A DNA stretch of 64,000 nt from Ophiura sarsii (Eukaryota > Echinodermata > Ophiuroidea > Amphilepidida > Ophiuridae). The stretch is from the NCBI GenBank assembly GCA_035610835.1, contig CM069448.1, forward strand, positions 13,020,462 to 13,084,461, given 5' to 3'. A program made the translations under genes and the position numbers. The notes under the pieces are model-generated. The model saw only the letters and a program-made list of their open reading frames with translations, made no database searches and was not told where the DNA came from. Positions 55,250 to 64,000 of the stretch are shown here, one piece after another (the first letter of the stretch is position 1; every line of letters starts with the position of its first letter).

Positions 55250-56474
55250 ATTGAATGGAACAAAACAACAAAGAGGATTTTGTTAAGAGTGCACACCGCC
55301 AAATATTTTGCATTCTGGCAATACTCGGCAGTATTTGAAATTAAGATAGACCCCTCCATAAGTCTAAATTGAACGTCCTAGAAAAGGTATAAAGTGCTGT
55401 AAATGTACCTAAATGATTCATAATTTGGCATTTGTAGTATTGTAGGTTATTTCCTCCATAATTAGGCCCAAAATCTCTAGCTTTTTTTGACTGGTATTAG
55501 TTTACACTATTTCAACACGATTTCGATGTTTCCACCAATTTAGAGCTAAAATCCCTGATCTTGGAATCTAGGCAACCTCTTGTACCTAAGCTAGATATCA
55601 TTGGCCCATAGCAGGGGAAATGCAGGTCAATCTCTACAAAAGTGATTGTTTTTAAGCAGAAGACATCTTGATCTTCAATAAAAACAATGATTTGAATGAA
55701 CCAAGGTGACAAAATTTAACATGAACTTGACCTCTTAACCACACAAAGCAATAGGGAACTTATTTGGTGGTGTGGGACCTGTAGTGAAGACAAACCTCAA
55801 CCATGAAAGGTGAAATCTCTCAAACTAAAATAAGTTGGTTTCATGAGGAAGAAAGAGCTATTTCAGTAACTAGAGGGGTGGTAGGGAAATGATTTTTCAT
55901 GTTGGTCCCAATTATTAAATTGCAATAAAAACAAACTAGTCAAAAGCCACTCGATTAGGCTTTTAAATCATAAATTAATTAGTTGTTGCATAATGTATCA
56001 CTAATCTATCGCAACAAAAACAAAGAATCTGTAATAATATACACAAGATTATAGTGGGAGTGAGTTTAGCTGGACTTCATAGGCTATTTTCTCAGTAAAT
56101 CCTACACATCCTGTGAGATGAATACAGATTCGTAAAGGGGATTCTTAAACAGCTAAGAAAGTTTAAGCAATCTCATTGGTTTTCAGAGAATTCGGCGACA
56201 TTTACCTGACACAATATAACCCGAAAAGGTGGGGCTTACGTTTTAACAGTGCGTTCGACCTTCACAATGTGTGGTTTGCTCCATAACGCGCACTTCTGCA
56301 GTGCGTCTTTGGTTTCTTGCGCTTATGCCGGCGCCGCGATGCTTACGCATGGTGTACTCATTGCATGGGATTGGATGGAATGTTTGTGGGTTATTCGATC
56401 CTAGCAGGGGTAAAAGTTGTCAAATGTGGACAATAACATGTACTTATTTCTTTGATAAATAATTGTTTAAGAAT
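55250..56474. other. No exon identified; probable MRPS10 intron or 5' flank
   Basis: Expected to hold the 5' MRPS10 exon or intron. A GC-richer patch at 56240-56350 (CGCGCACTTCTGCAGTGCG, GGCGCCGCG) could be a promoter or untranslated exon, but no targeting-peptide frame with a matching phase-0 donor was seen. Confidence 0.4.
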
Positions 56475-56480
56475 GAGAAT

Positions 56481-56639
56481 AAAGGTATTGTTTTTAGACC
56501 GTACCCATGTTATATTGTCTGACATAAATGCGTTCGGTAGTATTATTTTTTGCGTAGAACAATGACGCTGAAAATAATACTATCCTCCGCATTTATGTCA
56601 GACAATATAACACGGGTACGGTCTAAAAACAATACCTTT
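56481..56639. repeat. Near-perfect palindrome, about 75-bp arms
   Basis: AAAGGTATTGTTTTTAGACC at the left and GGTCTAAAAACAATACCTTT at the right are exact inverses. Pairing runs through CGTACCCATGTTATATTGTC and TGACATAAATGCG with one or two mismatches. The loop is about 20 nt. One mismatch outward the pairing extends to GAGAA/TTCTC (56475-56645). Confidence 0.9.
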
Positions 56640-56649
56640 GTTCTCTAAA

Positions 56650-57404
56650 TATGCCCCCAGATTTCCAATATTTGAATGTTTATTCAATACTGTTACTGTA
56701 ACGGTTATTGTATGACCTGAAACATGATCAACAAACAATGTAATTTACCCAAATCAAGAGTAGATACTCCTATTTCTGGTACCCAGTGGTGTAAATTTGT
56801 TGTTGGCAGTGGCATATGGGGATACTTGACCAGTGGTGGCACCAGCATCACCATTTTAGGGGGGGGGACGCTGGTGCAAGAAAACAATTAATGTGAAAAA
56901 ATGAGCGTAAAACGTGCTTGAACATTTGGGGGAAATGTGCGCCACTTGTAAATGTTGGTTTTTATTGTAAACATTGCCTGAAATTAGCTTAAATTGTTCT
57001 GAATTAGACATTTCTATTATGATTAGCATTTTATCATGTATAATATTCGGGGGGAGGGGGGTTATTACATGGGCCATCCCCCTTGGGAGATACCCCCCCC
57101 CCTCTTCCGGGATTTACGCCTATATGCTGGTACCACTTGAGTACCTGTACCAAAAAAGCATCTACATTTACACAGTATCTCTAATTTAATTAGAATTTGA
57201 TGTTACCTGTTCTTGTAGTGTACTACTGCATCTTAATGATAGATTTATTGGCAATACGGATGGTCCTCTGTGTAGACATGCTCTCTGGGCTAAAGATGCA
57301 TTCACATCTGAAAATTGGAATACAGAGATTTACAAGGGTGTTATCAACAATGCATTACACTAAATTGAAATGGTCTTGAATAGCCTGTGTATGTGATATC
57401 GTCG
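56650..57404. other. No gene seen; G/C runs
   Basis: Contains CAGTGGTGTAAATTTG (56785) and CAGTGGTGGCACC (56831), hAT-like lone ends, and G and C runs at 56861, 57050 and 57094. No coding support. Confidence 0.4.
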
Positions 57405-57542
57405 CTGTTCTGTCAAAACCTTGTATTTTTTCCCGGCCCTTCAGCATGTATAAAGTAAAAACAGCCCAACAGTTATGCACAGGAACTGTTGCTTCATACA
57501 TGTTCAGGGGCAAGAGCACTTTACAAGGTTTTGATAGAGGTG

Positions 57543-57573
<31 letters not shown>

Positions 57574-58180
57574 GGGGTACTCGCATTTGGTTTGGTTGGG
57601 GGTGTGCCGCTGGAGATTCAAAACCCATACCCATTTTTAGGGGTGATTTTGGAAAAATCGGTACCCATTTTTAGGGGTTTTGCTTCATTTTAGACCAAAT
57701 TTTCGCGAAAATAGACCTAATTTTGGCAAATTTTCGCGAAAATAGACCCAAATTTCGCGAAAATAGACCCATTTGTAAAAAGTGACCCCATTATTAGGGA
57801 TTTCCAACACAAAATCATACCCCATGTTTAGGGATTTTGTGCCCAAAAAGCTACCCATTAGAGCGGCACATCCCCGTATACCGTCTTAGGCGAGTACCCC
57901 CCCCCCCCCCCCCCCCGGGGTGTTTTGGCCCTTGTACATGGATATTTGGGTCGATATGGTCAGTATTTCACAATTTTATTATGTTTGATCAATTTTGAGT
58001 GTACATGTACAATCTTGTGCATCCACCTAAACAAAATACTCTTGACTAGTGTTTGAAACGCGTCCACTTTTTTTGAAAATTGCGTCTGGACGCTATGATG
58101 CACGCTAACATGAAGCTTGGGAAGTATAACTTTATACATGCTGAAGGGCCGGATGGAGATACAAGGTTTTGACAGAACAG
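57405..58180. mobile_element. MITE, CTGTTCTGTCAAAACC family, copy 3 with nested insertion
   Basis: The left end CTGTTCTGTCAAAACCTTGT is matched by the right end ACAAGGTTTTGACAGAACAG. Both arms carry the GGCCCTTCAGCATGTATAAA block. The interior is split by the CCCGGG element at 57548-57919. Without it, the sequence reads continuously like the inverse of copy 1. Confidence 0.85.
57548..57919 (+). mobile_element. CCCGGG-ended element, copy 4 (8-bp duplication GTGTTTTG)
   Basis: CCC, about 28 G, TACTCGCATTTGG at the left; GCGAGTACC, about 20 C, CCGGG at the right. Inner arms are GGTGTGCCGCTGG and GAGCGGCACATCCCC. GTGTTTTG is exact on both sides (57540-57547, 57920-57927). The body, with TTTTCGCGAAAATAGACC units, is closely related to copy 1. 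Confidence 0.92.
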
Positions 58181-58189
58181 AGATGATAT

Positions 58190-59336
58190 GTCACAATGTT
58201 CATCTGCTTCTGATGAATTGGAAAATGTATGATTAACCTTACTTACAAGAGCTCAAGTTATAGTCCATCTGATATTTTGGAAACTGTCATCTTTTAATCA
58301 GAATTAGCTCTGACGTTATTTATGCTAGATATAGAGACAGTCTGGAGTAGTATGTCCAGAATGCCTCTGTTAGAGTAGGTTACTGCTGGCCAACTCAAAA
58401 TATTGGTTTCGAATAGACTATGGGCATAGTTACTCCCAAAAACTATGTACAAGTGTTCATATTTTACTCACCATTATTGTTTATCCTATGATGAAATCTG
58501 GAGCAAATCAACCTAAATAAAAACAACAAAATAGCAACCATAAAGTATTACACGTAGCATATCCTCAAATTATGGAATCGTTTTATCAGGAATTCAGAAG
58601 AATTGTATTAAGTTTTTTCCATATGGATTTCGACAACCAATAAAACCATGGAAATTTCCATGAAAATTCATACAATATCCTCAAATTGTTTTGTTTTTAA
58701 TAGCTGGTTTCATGCCATGCACTGTGGAAGATGCACTGTATAATAAACACACTATTTAGTTGAGCTGTGTAGTTTGATGGGTTGGACAACTGCTTCAAAC
58801 TGGTTTGTTATATGTATTCATAATTTCATTAGGGGTACTATTTTTGGGAAATAATGCTCCCAGGATCCAACATTTCTCCAAACATACTGTAACGGGAACG
58901 GGCCGTCCGTCTCCTGTTCAGGATAGGAACCTCCTTATCAGGACCATATCCATTTGAACCATAGGATTATTCTCTTAACTATTATTTTTGGTAGCGTGTC
59001 TTAGGAGATGTCAGAATGCCCTTTTAGATTCAGTATTTTCAGCTTAGATCTTAAGAGTACAACAATAAGAATGGAGACAAATAACTGCAACCAGTATTGA
59101 CACACATTTAAAGTGTAAATTAATATTCCCATACCCGTCTAATGGGTTTATATTTCATCTTCCATCTTTTCATATTATTGGTAATCACACAAATTATTAG
59201 AACAATTACATAAAATCACCATGTATCTTGTACGAAAATCTAGCTCGTTCCCTTCATTTACGCACTTTGGGATTTATATAATAAAGTTTGTTTAGGTATG
59301 TTTTGACGTAAATATTGCTAGACTGACGTCAAGACT
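58190..59336. other. No gene supported
   Basis: Minus-strand splice-like motifs occur (donors GTAAGT at 58243 and GTGAGT at 58470), but the stretches they would bound have stops in all frames or are under 45 nt. They could be untranslated 5' exons of MRPS10. The rest is AT-rich. Confidence 0.35.
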
Positions 59337-59575
59337 TTAATAATCAATTTTGATCATGTTTTTAATTACGACTTGCAGAATGCAGAACATTGCATTCCCT
59401 AATTCATTTGCATTACCAGAATTATCCTGAGCATTTAGGTGTTTCCTCACACTGGGTGACTGATGAGGTAAATCATCATCTCTTTCCCCATTTATAGGAC
59501 CTAACTCAAATTCTGAGTATTGCCGCAATTTTAGGACTTTCTTGGCCCGCATTTTCGGGATTCCCAATGCCTAAA
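59337..59575 (-). CDS. Possible terminal exon, unrecognised
   Basis: A minus-strand frame with an acceptor-like GCAGTTTAG. It reads IPKMRAKKVLKLRQYSEF, then ELGPINGERDDDLPHQSP, and stops after IKNMIKIDY. The middle has mixed, protein-like composition, but no family is recognised and no upstream exon was found. It may be a chance frame. Confidence 0.2.
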
Positions 59576-59579
59576 CTGC

Positions 59580-61223
59580 TATCAGCATTCAAGTTCGAAT
59601 TTCTGATTCAGCCTGGTCTGGCTTGGCTGTGTGGGAGCTTTTCAGGAGGAGGTTTGGTTGCCAACCTGTCTGGGTGCTCCCACCCGCCGGTCTGACAAAA
59701 TTCATCTCAAAATTTACTTTCCAAAACATTTGAACTGTTCTAATCGCGCAGAAGACTTTCAGCCATCTGATTAGTTCGCGCTAATAATAGAACACTCTGT
59801 TACCATGATTACGCTGAGCGCAGTTATGGCCACGCCCCCTAACAGCTGCTTTTGTTTCTTAGCAACGTGTTGCATGAATTGAGACATTTTTGTAAGTTTG
59901 AAAATGCATTTAAAGTATAAAATATATCACAAATATCACATGAATTTACATCTACACAACATTTGCAACAACTTCAAGTGGTTTACAAAACGATTTGGTG
60001 ATTTACTGGAAAAATCAGAAGGAAATAATATCTAGAAACACTCCAGCGTAGTTACAAAAAGATGGCGGAAGTTCATCATAGAATATAAATATTTATCGGA
60101 ACATCTTTCTTTGCAAATCACATTTACACACAAAATACACACAATGTGAACATTACAAGACCATAGTAATTGTTCCTGACTATTTTACACAACTAGGGAT
60201 GGCTATGTGAATATCAAAAGGTGAGATTTGAAGCCTAAACGGACACGATATAAACCAGTCAACAATTCCAATAACATTCACGGAAATACAGAATTCGTCC
60301 GTCCGTCGCTAATATCGGAGTATCATTTTGGCTCATAAAAACAAAAGTATTCCATCAAATGATTCTAAACTTCACATTTTTATGTAAAAAACGTGTTCTC
60401 TACGATCGACTAATGTTTCAACACCAAACTCTCAAAATAACCCTTACTTTTTAATAAGCTTATTTTTCCCTATACATTACATAGGCCTGACTGCACAATA
60501 CAAGTCTACAGGGCAAAACGGTATTCCGTCACAATACTCTGGATTAATTGTTGGGGTGCCATCCTTTGTCGAAATTGTGTCATGCGTGTTTCAAAATGGC
60601 AAGTGAAAATCCACAGCGAAATTAACATTTTAGGAAGCATAAGAATAAACAAATGCATGGATTTGGCAAGTAAATCACCACTTAAATTTGCATATAAAAT
60701 AAGAGTGCTCTAACGGACAATTTATGCATACTTCAGTAAGCTTAAAATTGTTATTTTTGTCGATATGAGCTAATTTCACAAATCCGGATTCGGAAAGGTG
60801 ATTTTTGTTCCTGGGACTCGAAAGTTTGGGGGCGATTTCCCTTGACTCGCTTCAACCCCTCGTATTCATACAAGGATTCAAATTGAAGTATTATTTGCTT
60901 GCATGGTCATATAGATAGGGTGAGCTAATGGATGAGCATTCATACTACAATGGATGCATAATTCATACTGAAATGTTCCCTTATTTAAACCTGAAAATTT
61001 GTCACTACTAATACTACTACTACTTTTGTCAAACAAAACATAAATTGGTACAACCGCAGAATCCACCACACAAACTAATCTAGACTAGTACAAAACTTGA
61101 GAAAGTGAAGCATGCTGGACTGCACAAGAAATCAGCTATATCTTGCCAGACGTCCCGTACGGAATAAACCGTGGACAATTATATACTACACATTTTAATT
61201 GGTTTGAGCATGTGCACATGCAC
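59580..61223. other. No gene seen
   Basis: About 1.6 kb without transposon ends. AACAGCTGCTTTTG and CCACGCCCCC near 59830 make a small GC-richer patch that could be regulatory. Not supported further. Confidence 0.4.
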
Positions 61224-61395
61224 TGGCTGAAAAAGTAGGCAATACGGAAAGCTCCTTGCAGGGAAATTTGAGCATTTGGAGGGAAATTTTGGCATTTGGA
61301 GGGAAATGTTACTCTTTCATTAAGAAATGCATTCCATTTTGGAGGGAAATTTGGAATCGCTTGCCGGGATTTTTTTTCTTCTTCAGGCCATGCCG
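61224..61395. mobile_element. Diverged hAT-type MITE, relative of 48884
   Basis: Shares GGAAAGCTCCTTGC, tandem GGAGGGAAATTTTGGCATTT units and CGCTTGCCGGGATTTTTTTT with the 48884 element. Ends are decayed and no duplication is readable. Confidence 0.55.
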
Positions 61396-61456
61396 GCACA
61401 TGAGTTACAGGACGTCTAGCAAGACATTGCCAAGAAATCTTCTTTGCAATAAATAA

Positions 61457-62418
61457 ACTCACCACGCATAACAGTTTGAAACTGGTTGTACTAGCCTTGG
61501 TTTACAATGTGTCACTATACTGCTTGATATACTCACCACGCATAACAGTTTGAAACTGGTTGTACTAGCCTTGGTTTACAATGTGTCACTATACTGCTTG
61601 ATATACTCACCATGCATAACAGTTTGAAACTGGTTGTACTAGCCTTGGTTTACAATGTGTCACTATACTGCTTGATATACTCACCATGCATAACAGTTTG
61701 AAACTGGTTGTACTAGCCTTGGTTTACAATGTGTCACTATACTGCTTGATATACTCACCATGCATAACAGTTTGAAACTGGTTGTACTAGCCTTGGTTTA
61801 CAATGTGTCACTATACTGCTTGATATACTCACCATGCATAACAGTTTGAAACTGGTTGTACTAGCCTTGGTTTACAATGTGTCACTATACTGCTTGATAT
61901 ACTCACCACGCATAACAGTTTGAAACTGGTTGTACTAGCCTTGGTTTACAATGTGTCACTATACTGCTTGATATACTCACCATGCATAACAGTTTGAAAC
62001 TGGTTGTACTAGCCTTGGTTTACAATGTGTCACTATACTGCTTGATATACTCACCATGCATAACAGTTTGAAACTGGTTGTACTAGCCTTGGTTTACAAT
62101 GTGTCACTATACTGCTTGATATACTCACCATGCATAACAGTTTGAAACTGGTTGTACTAGCCTTGGTTTACAATGTGTCACTATACTGCTTGATATACTC
62201 ACCATGCATAACAGTTTGAAACTGGTTGTACTAGCCTTGGTTTACAATGTGTCACTATACTGCTTGATATACTCACCATGCATAACAGTTTGAAACTGGT
62301 TGTACTAGCCTTGGTTTACAATGTGTCACTATACTGCTTGATATACTCACCATGCATAACAGTTTGAAACTGGTTGTACTAGCCTTGGTTTACAATGTGA
62401 CACTATACTGCTTGATAT
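61457..62418 (-). repeat. 74-bp minisatellite, 13 near-identical copies
   Basis: ACTCACCAYGCATAACAG starts a new unit every 74 bp from 61457 to 62345. Units differ only at one C/T and, in the last copy, at GTGACAC for GTGTCAC. On the minus strand each unit contains a consensus splice donor, ATG/GTGAGTATAT, preceded 28 nt earlier by an AG. The array ends in a partial TACTTGGTTTACACGAT unit. Confidence 0.95.
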
Positions 62419-62984
62419 ACTTGGTTTACACGATACCTGCCATTTGAAGAATGAAGGGAAAAAAAGGATTTAAGTAAATTACAAGCTATAGAAATAATGT
62501 TTAAATAAGTGCAATGACAACATCCAGGAAGAGAACATCCAGGAAGAGAACAGACCAAAGGGACAAACACATTTTGTTGCATATAGAAGGAATTCAAGCC
62601 ATAATCAGGCAGATTCAAAGTGTAGATACAGCGTGTCGTGTACCAAAACATTTAAAGTAAGTACAGCTTGTCTCAAAGCTATAATCAAATATTCTAGGAA
62701 GTACAGATTGTCCTAAAAACATTATTTCCAAAAAACCTGGAGAGCAGGTACTTTCAAAATAAATTCCTTACGAGAAATATCTCAATTTAATTTGTTCTCC
62801 AGTTTACTAATTATATTAGTACCGTATGGGCATCGCAACTTTTCGCATCTCTGAGAGTGTCACCGTGTATTTAAACATGTTGAACAAATACGGCAATTGT
62901 GAACAATCTATTCCAATTTCATCTTTAAAAAACCCTGCAAGTCACGATTTGCGAACCCCCCTGGCTAGGAGATTCACCTTTCAC
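62419..62984. other. No gene seen
   Basis: AT-rich; an AACATCCAGGAAGAG direct repeat at 62519. No coding support. Confidence 0.4.
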
Positions 62985-63410
62985 CTTAACGGGGTCAAAG
63001 GTCACATATGGGGTCATTAGAGGTCAATCTGAGTACACCCTGTGAGTCATCTCAAATCCCCTTACCCAAATATTATTGTCACAAAGTTTAGATGAGATTG
63101 AAGTCAGACTTTTTATATGAGAGAGCTAGGGCCTAAAGTTTTGACAAAATGGGTCGAAGAAGGTCTTGTAGGGGTCATTACAGGTCAATCCGGGTACACC
63201 CTATGTATCATCTCAAGTCACCTTACCCAAAGATTATTGTCACCAAGTTTGGTTGAGATTGAAATTTGACTTTTCATATGAGAGCCCTAGAGAGCAATAA
63301 GTGCAGTTTAAAGTGATGACAAATTGGGATTAAAGGTCATGTAGGGTCATTAGATGTCATTCAGTGTACACCCCATGAACATCTCAAGTCTCCTTATCTA
63401 AAGATAAAAT
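62985..63410 (+). repeat. About 165-bp diverged tandem repeat, 2.5 copies
   Basis: GGGTCATTANAGGTCAATC plus GTACACCC recurs at 63011, 63172 and 63344. Between marks: ATCTCAAGTCNCCTTACC, AAAGATTATTGTCACCAAG, TTTGGTTGAGATTGAA and ATATGAGAGNNCTAG. Units are diverged, so the array is old. Confidence 0.85.
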
Positions 63411-63484
63411 ATCTTGTAAAATGATCCTTATAATTTAGATTTTCCCTTTTTTCCCCAATATCAAATCATGCGATGATGGCAGAT

Positions 63485-63664
63485 TTAAAGGCATATTATG
63501 TGATCTTTTCCAGGAAGCGCCCTCTATTCATGATTTTTTTTAGAAAGTATATCGCTCTGTAACTCAGAATATATTATGATTTATGATCAGAAATGTAAAT
63601 CTGCAAGAAAATCTACTTTCTAAAAAAAAATCATGAATAGAGGGCGCCCCCTGGAAAATATCAC
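63485..63664 (+). mobile_element. TTAA-flanked MITE, GGCATATTATGTGATC family, internally deleted copy 3
   Basis: TTAAAGGCATATTATGTGAT at the left. The interior jumps from the left arm (AGAAAGTATATCGCTCTG) into the right arm. The right end stops at GGAAAATATCAC, where the next element's TTAACCCTAACC begins. The final 15 bp are therefore lost or replaced. Confidence 0.8.
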
Positions 63665-63952
63665 TTAACCCTAACCCTAGAACGTGGCAGTGGGGATTGA
63701 ACGAAGAACAGGGGGAGGGGGTTAAATAAAAAATGCAAACAATTATGTTCGCCGGCCCCGGGAATTGAACCTGGGTCTGCCATGTGACAGGTGAGATATA
63801 CCACCACTCAGCCACGGGGGGAGGGCTTCACAGGCTAAAAAATTGGAGACCATATATATACCCGTATTTTAGTGCTACATGAGATAGAACTTGTGTGCGC
63901 GCAAGCCAAGTGGTGCTGGCTGTGTTGTTTCTGTGTTACGTAGTAGGGTTAA
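63665..63952 (-). mobile_element. TTAA-bounded tRNA-Asp-related element, telomere-like ends
   Basis: Begins TTAACCCTAACCCTAGAAC and ends CGTAGTAGGGTTAA (288 bp). On the minus strand: the A box GTGGCTGAGTGGTGGTAT, an Asp-like anticodon arm CACCTGTCACATGGCAGACC, and the B box GGTTCAATTCCCGG. The acceptor stem does not pair, so it is not a working tRNA. Another TTAACCTTAACCCTAGA lies at the very end of the window. Confidence 0.7.
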
Positions 63953-64000
63953 GGGATATAGAAATGCACTGTGTTGTGTCGTATTAACCTTAACCCTAGA

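Noticed and set aside
55512..55712. Frame upstream of MRPS10 as the missing 5' exon
   Set aside because: No targeting-peptide composition, no similarity to the MRPS10 N-terminus and no phase-0 donor.
58245..58505. Small minus-strand exons upstream of MRPS10 (donors at 58243 and 58470)
   Set aside because: Donor motifs are good, but the stretches contain stops in all frames or are too short. They remain possible only as untranslated exons.
63757..63830. A functional tRNA-Asp gene
   Set aside because: A and B boxes and an Asp-like anticodon arm are present, but the acceptor stem does not pair and the T stem has a mismatch. It lies within a TTAA-bounded element.

Overview
This window is nuclear DNA from a metazoan, most likely a marine deuterostome invertebrate of echinoderm or hemichordate type. 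The clade is inferred and not proven. The sequence is AT-rich. Genes are sparse and split by long introns with GT-AG junctions, and most of the window consists of small transposons, tRNA-derived elements, minisatellites and G/C homopolymer tracts. There are no bacterial operons, CRISPR arrays or rRNA genes. Almost all open frames longer than 60 codons are chance frames or lie in repeats.

Two gene loci can be supported, both on the minus strand. (1) The mitochondrial ribosomal protein S10 gene (MRPS10) spans 55245 down to 49407. Four coding exons join in phase and match vertebrate MRPS10 closely; the 5' exon with the mitochondrial targeting peptide was not found. Its last exon carries an unusual repeat-encoded Ser/Asp/Gly tail. 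That tail now stops at a retroposon insertion, and more copies of the same tail repeat lie beyond the insertion. (2) A three-exon gene model at 22925-22579, 10619-10500 and 10134-9870 joins in phase to a complete 243-codon frame. Its C-terminal half resembles the CUB-like first half of meteorin. The link across the 12-kb intron is inferred. Three weaker exon candidates (40433, 47417 and 59337) are listed with low confidence.

Layout: 0.5-9.8 kb, a dense field of terminal-inverted-repeat (TIR) elements and tRNA-like sequences. 9.8-23 kb, the meteorin-like locus, with repeats in its large intron, including a 0.6-kb duplication at 15-16.7 kb and a 1.06-kb mariner-type element. 23-28.3 kb, quiet DNA with hAT-type and CCCGGG-ended insertions. 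29.4-30.2 kb and 41.3-44.9 kb, two large minisatellites sharing one hairpin core; the second is interrupted by a 5'-truncated RTE-type LINE. 30.8-32.8 kb, a block of nested duplications. 36.4-40.3 kb, nested transposons and the inverted partner of the 1.06-kb element. 49-55 kb, MRPS10. 56-64 kb, palindromes, a nested CCCGGG element, a 74-bp array of 13 near-identical copies, and a tRNA-related element with telomere-like ends.

The most interesting signals are: (a) a CCCGGG-ended transposon family with homopolymeric G/C ends and 8-bp target duplications, seen in four copies, one with a paralogous empty site in the window; (b) tRNA-related elements of 270-305 bp bounded by TTAA and inverted telomere-like TTAACCCTAACC ends; (c) the MRPS10 tail repeat split by a retroposon; and (d) the shared hairpin core of the two satellites.
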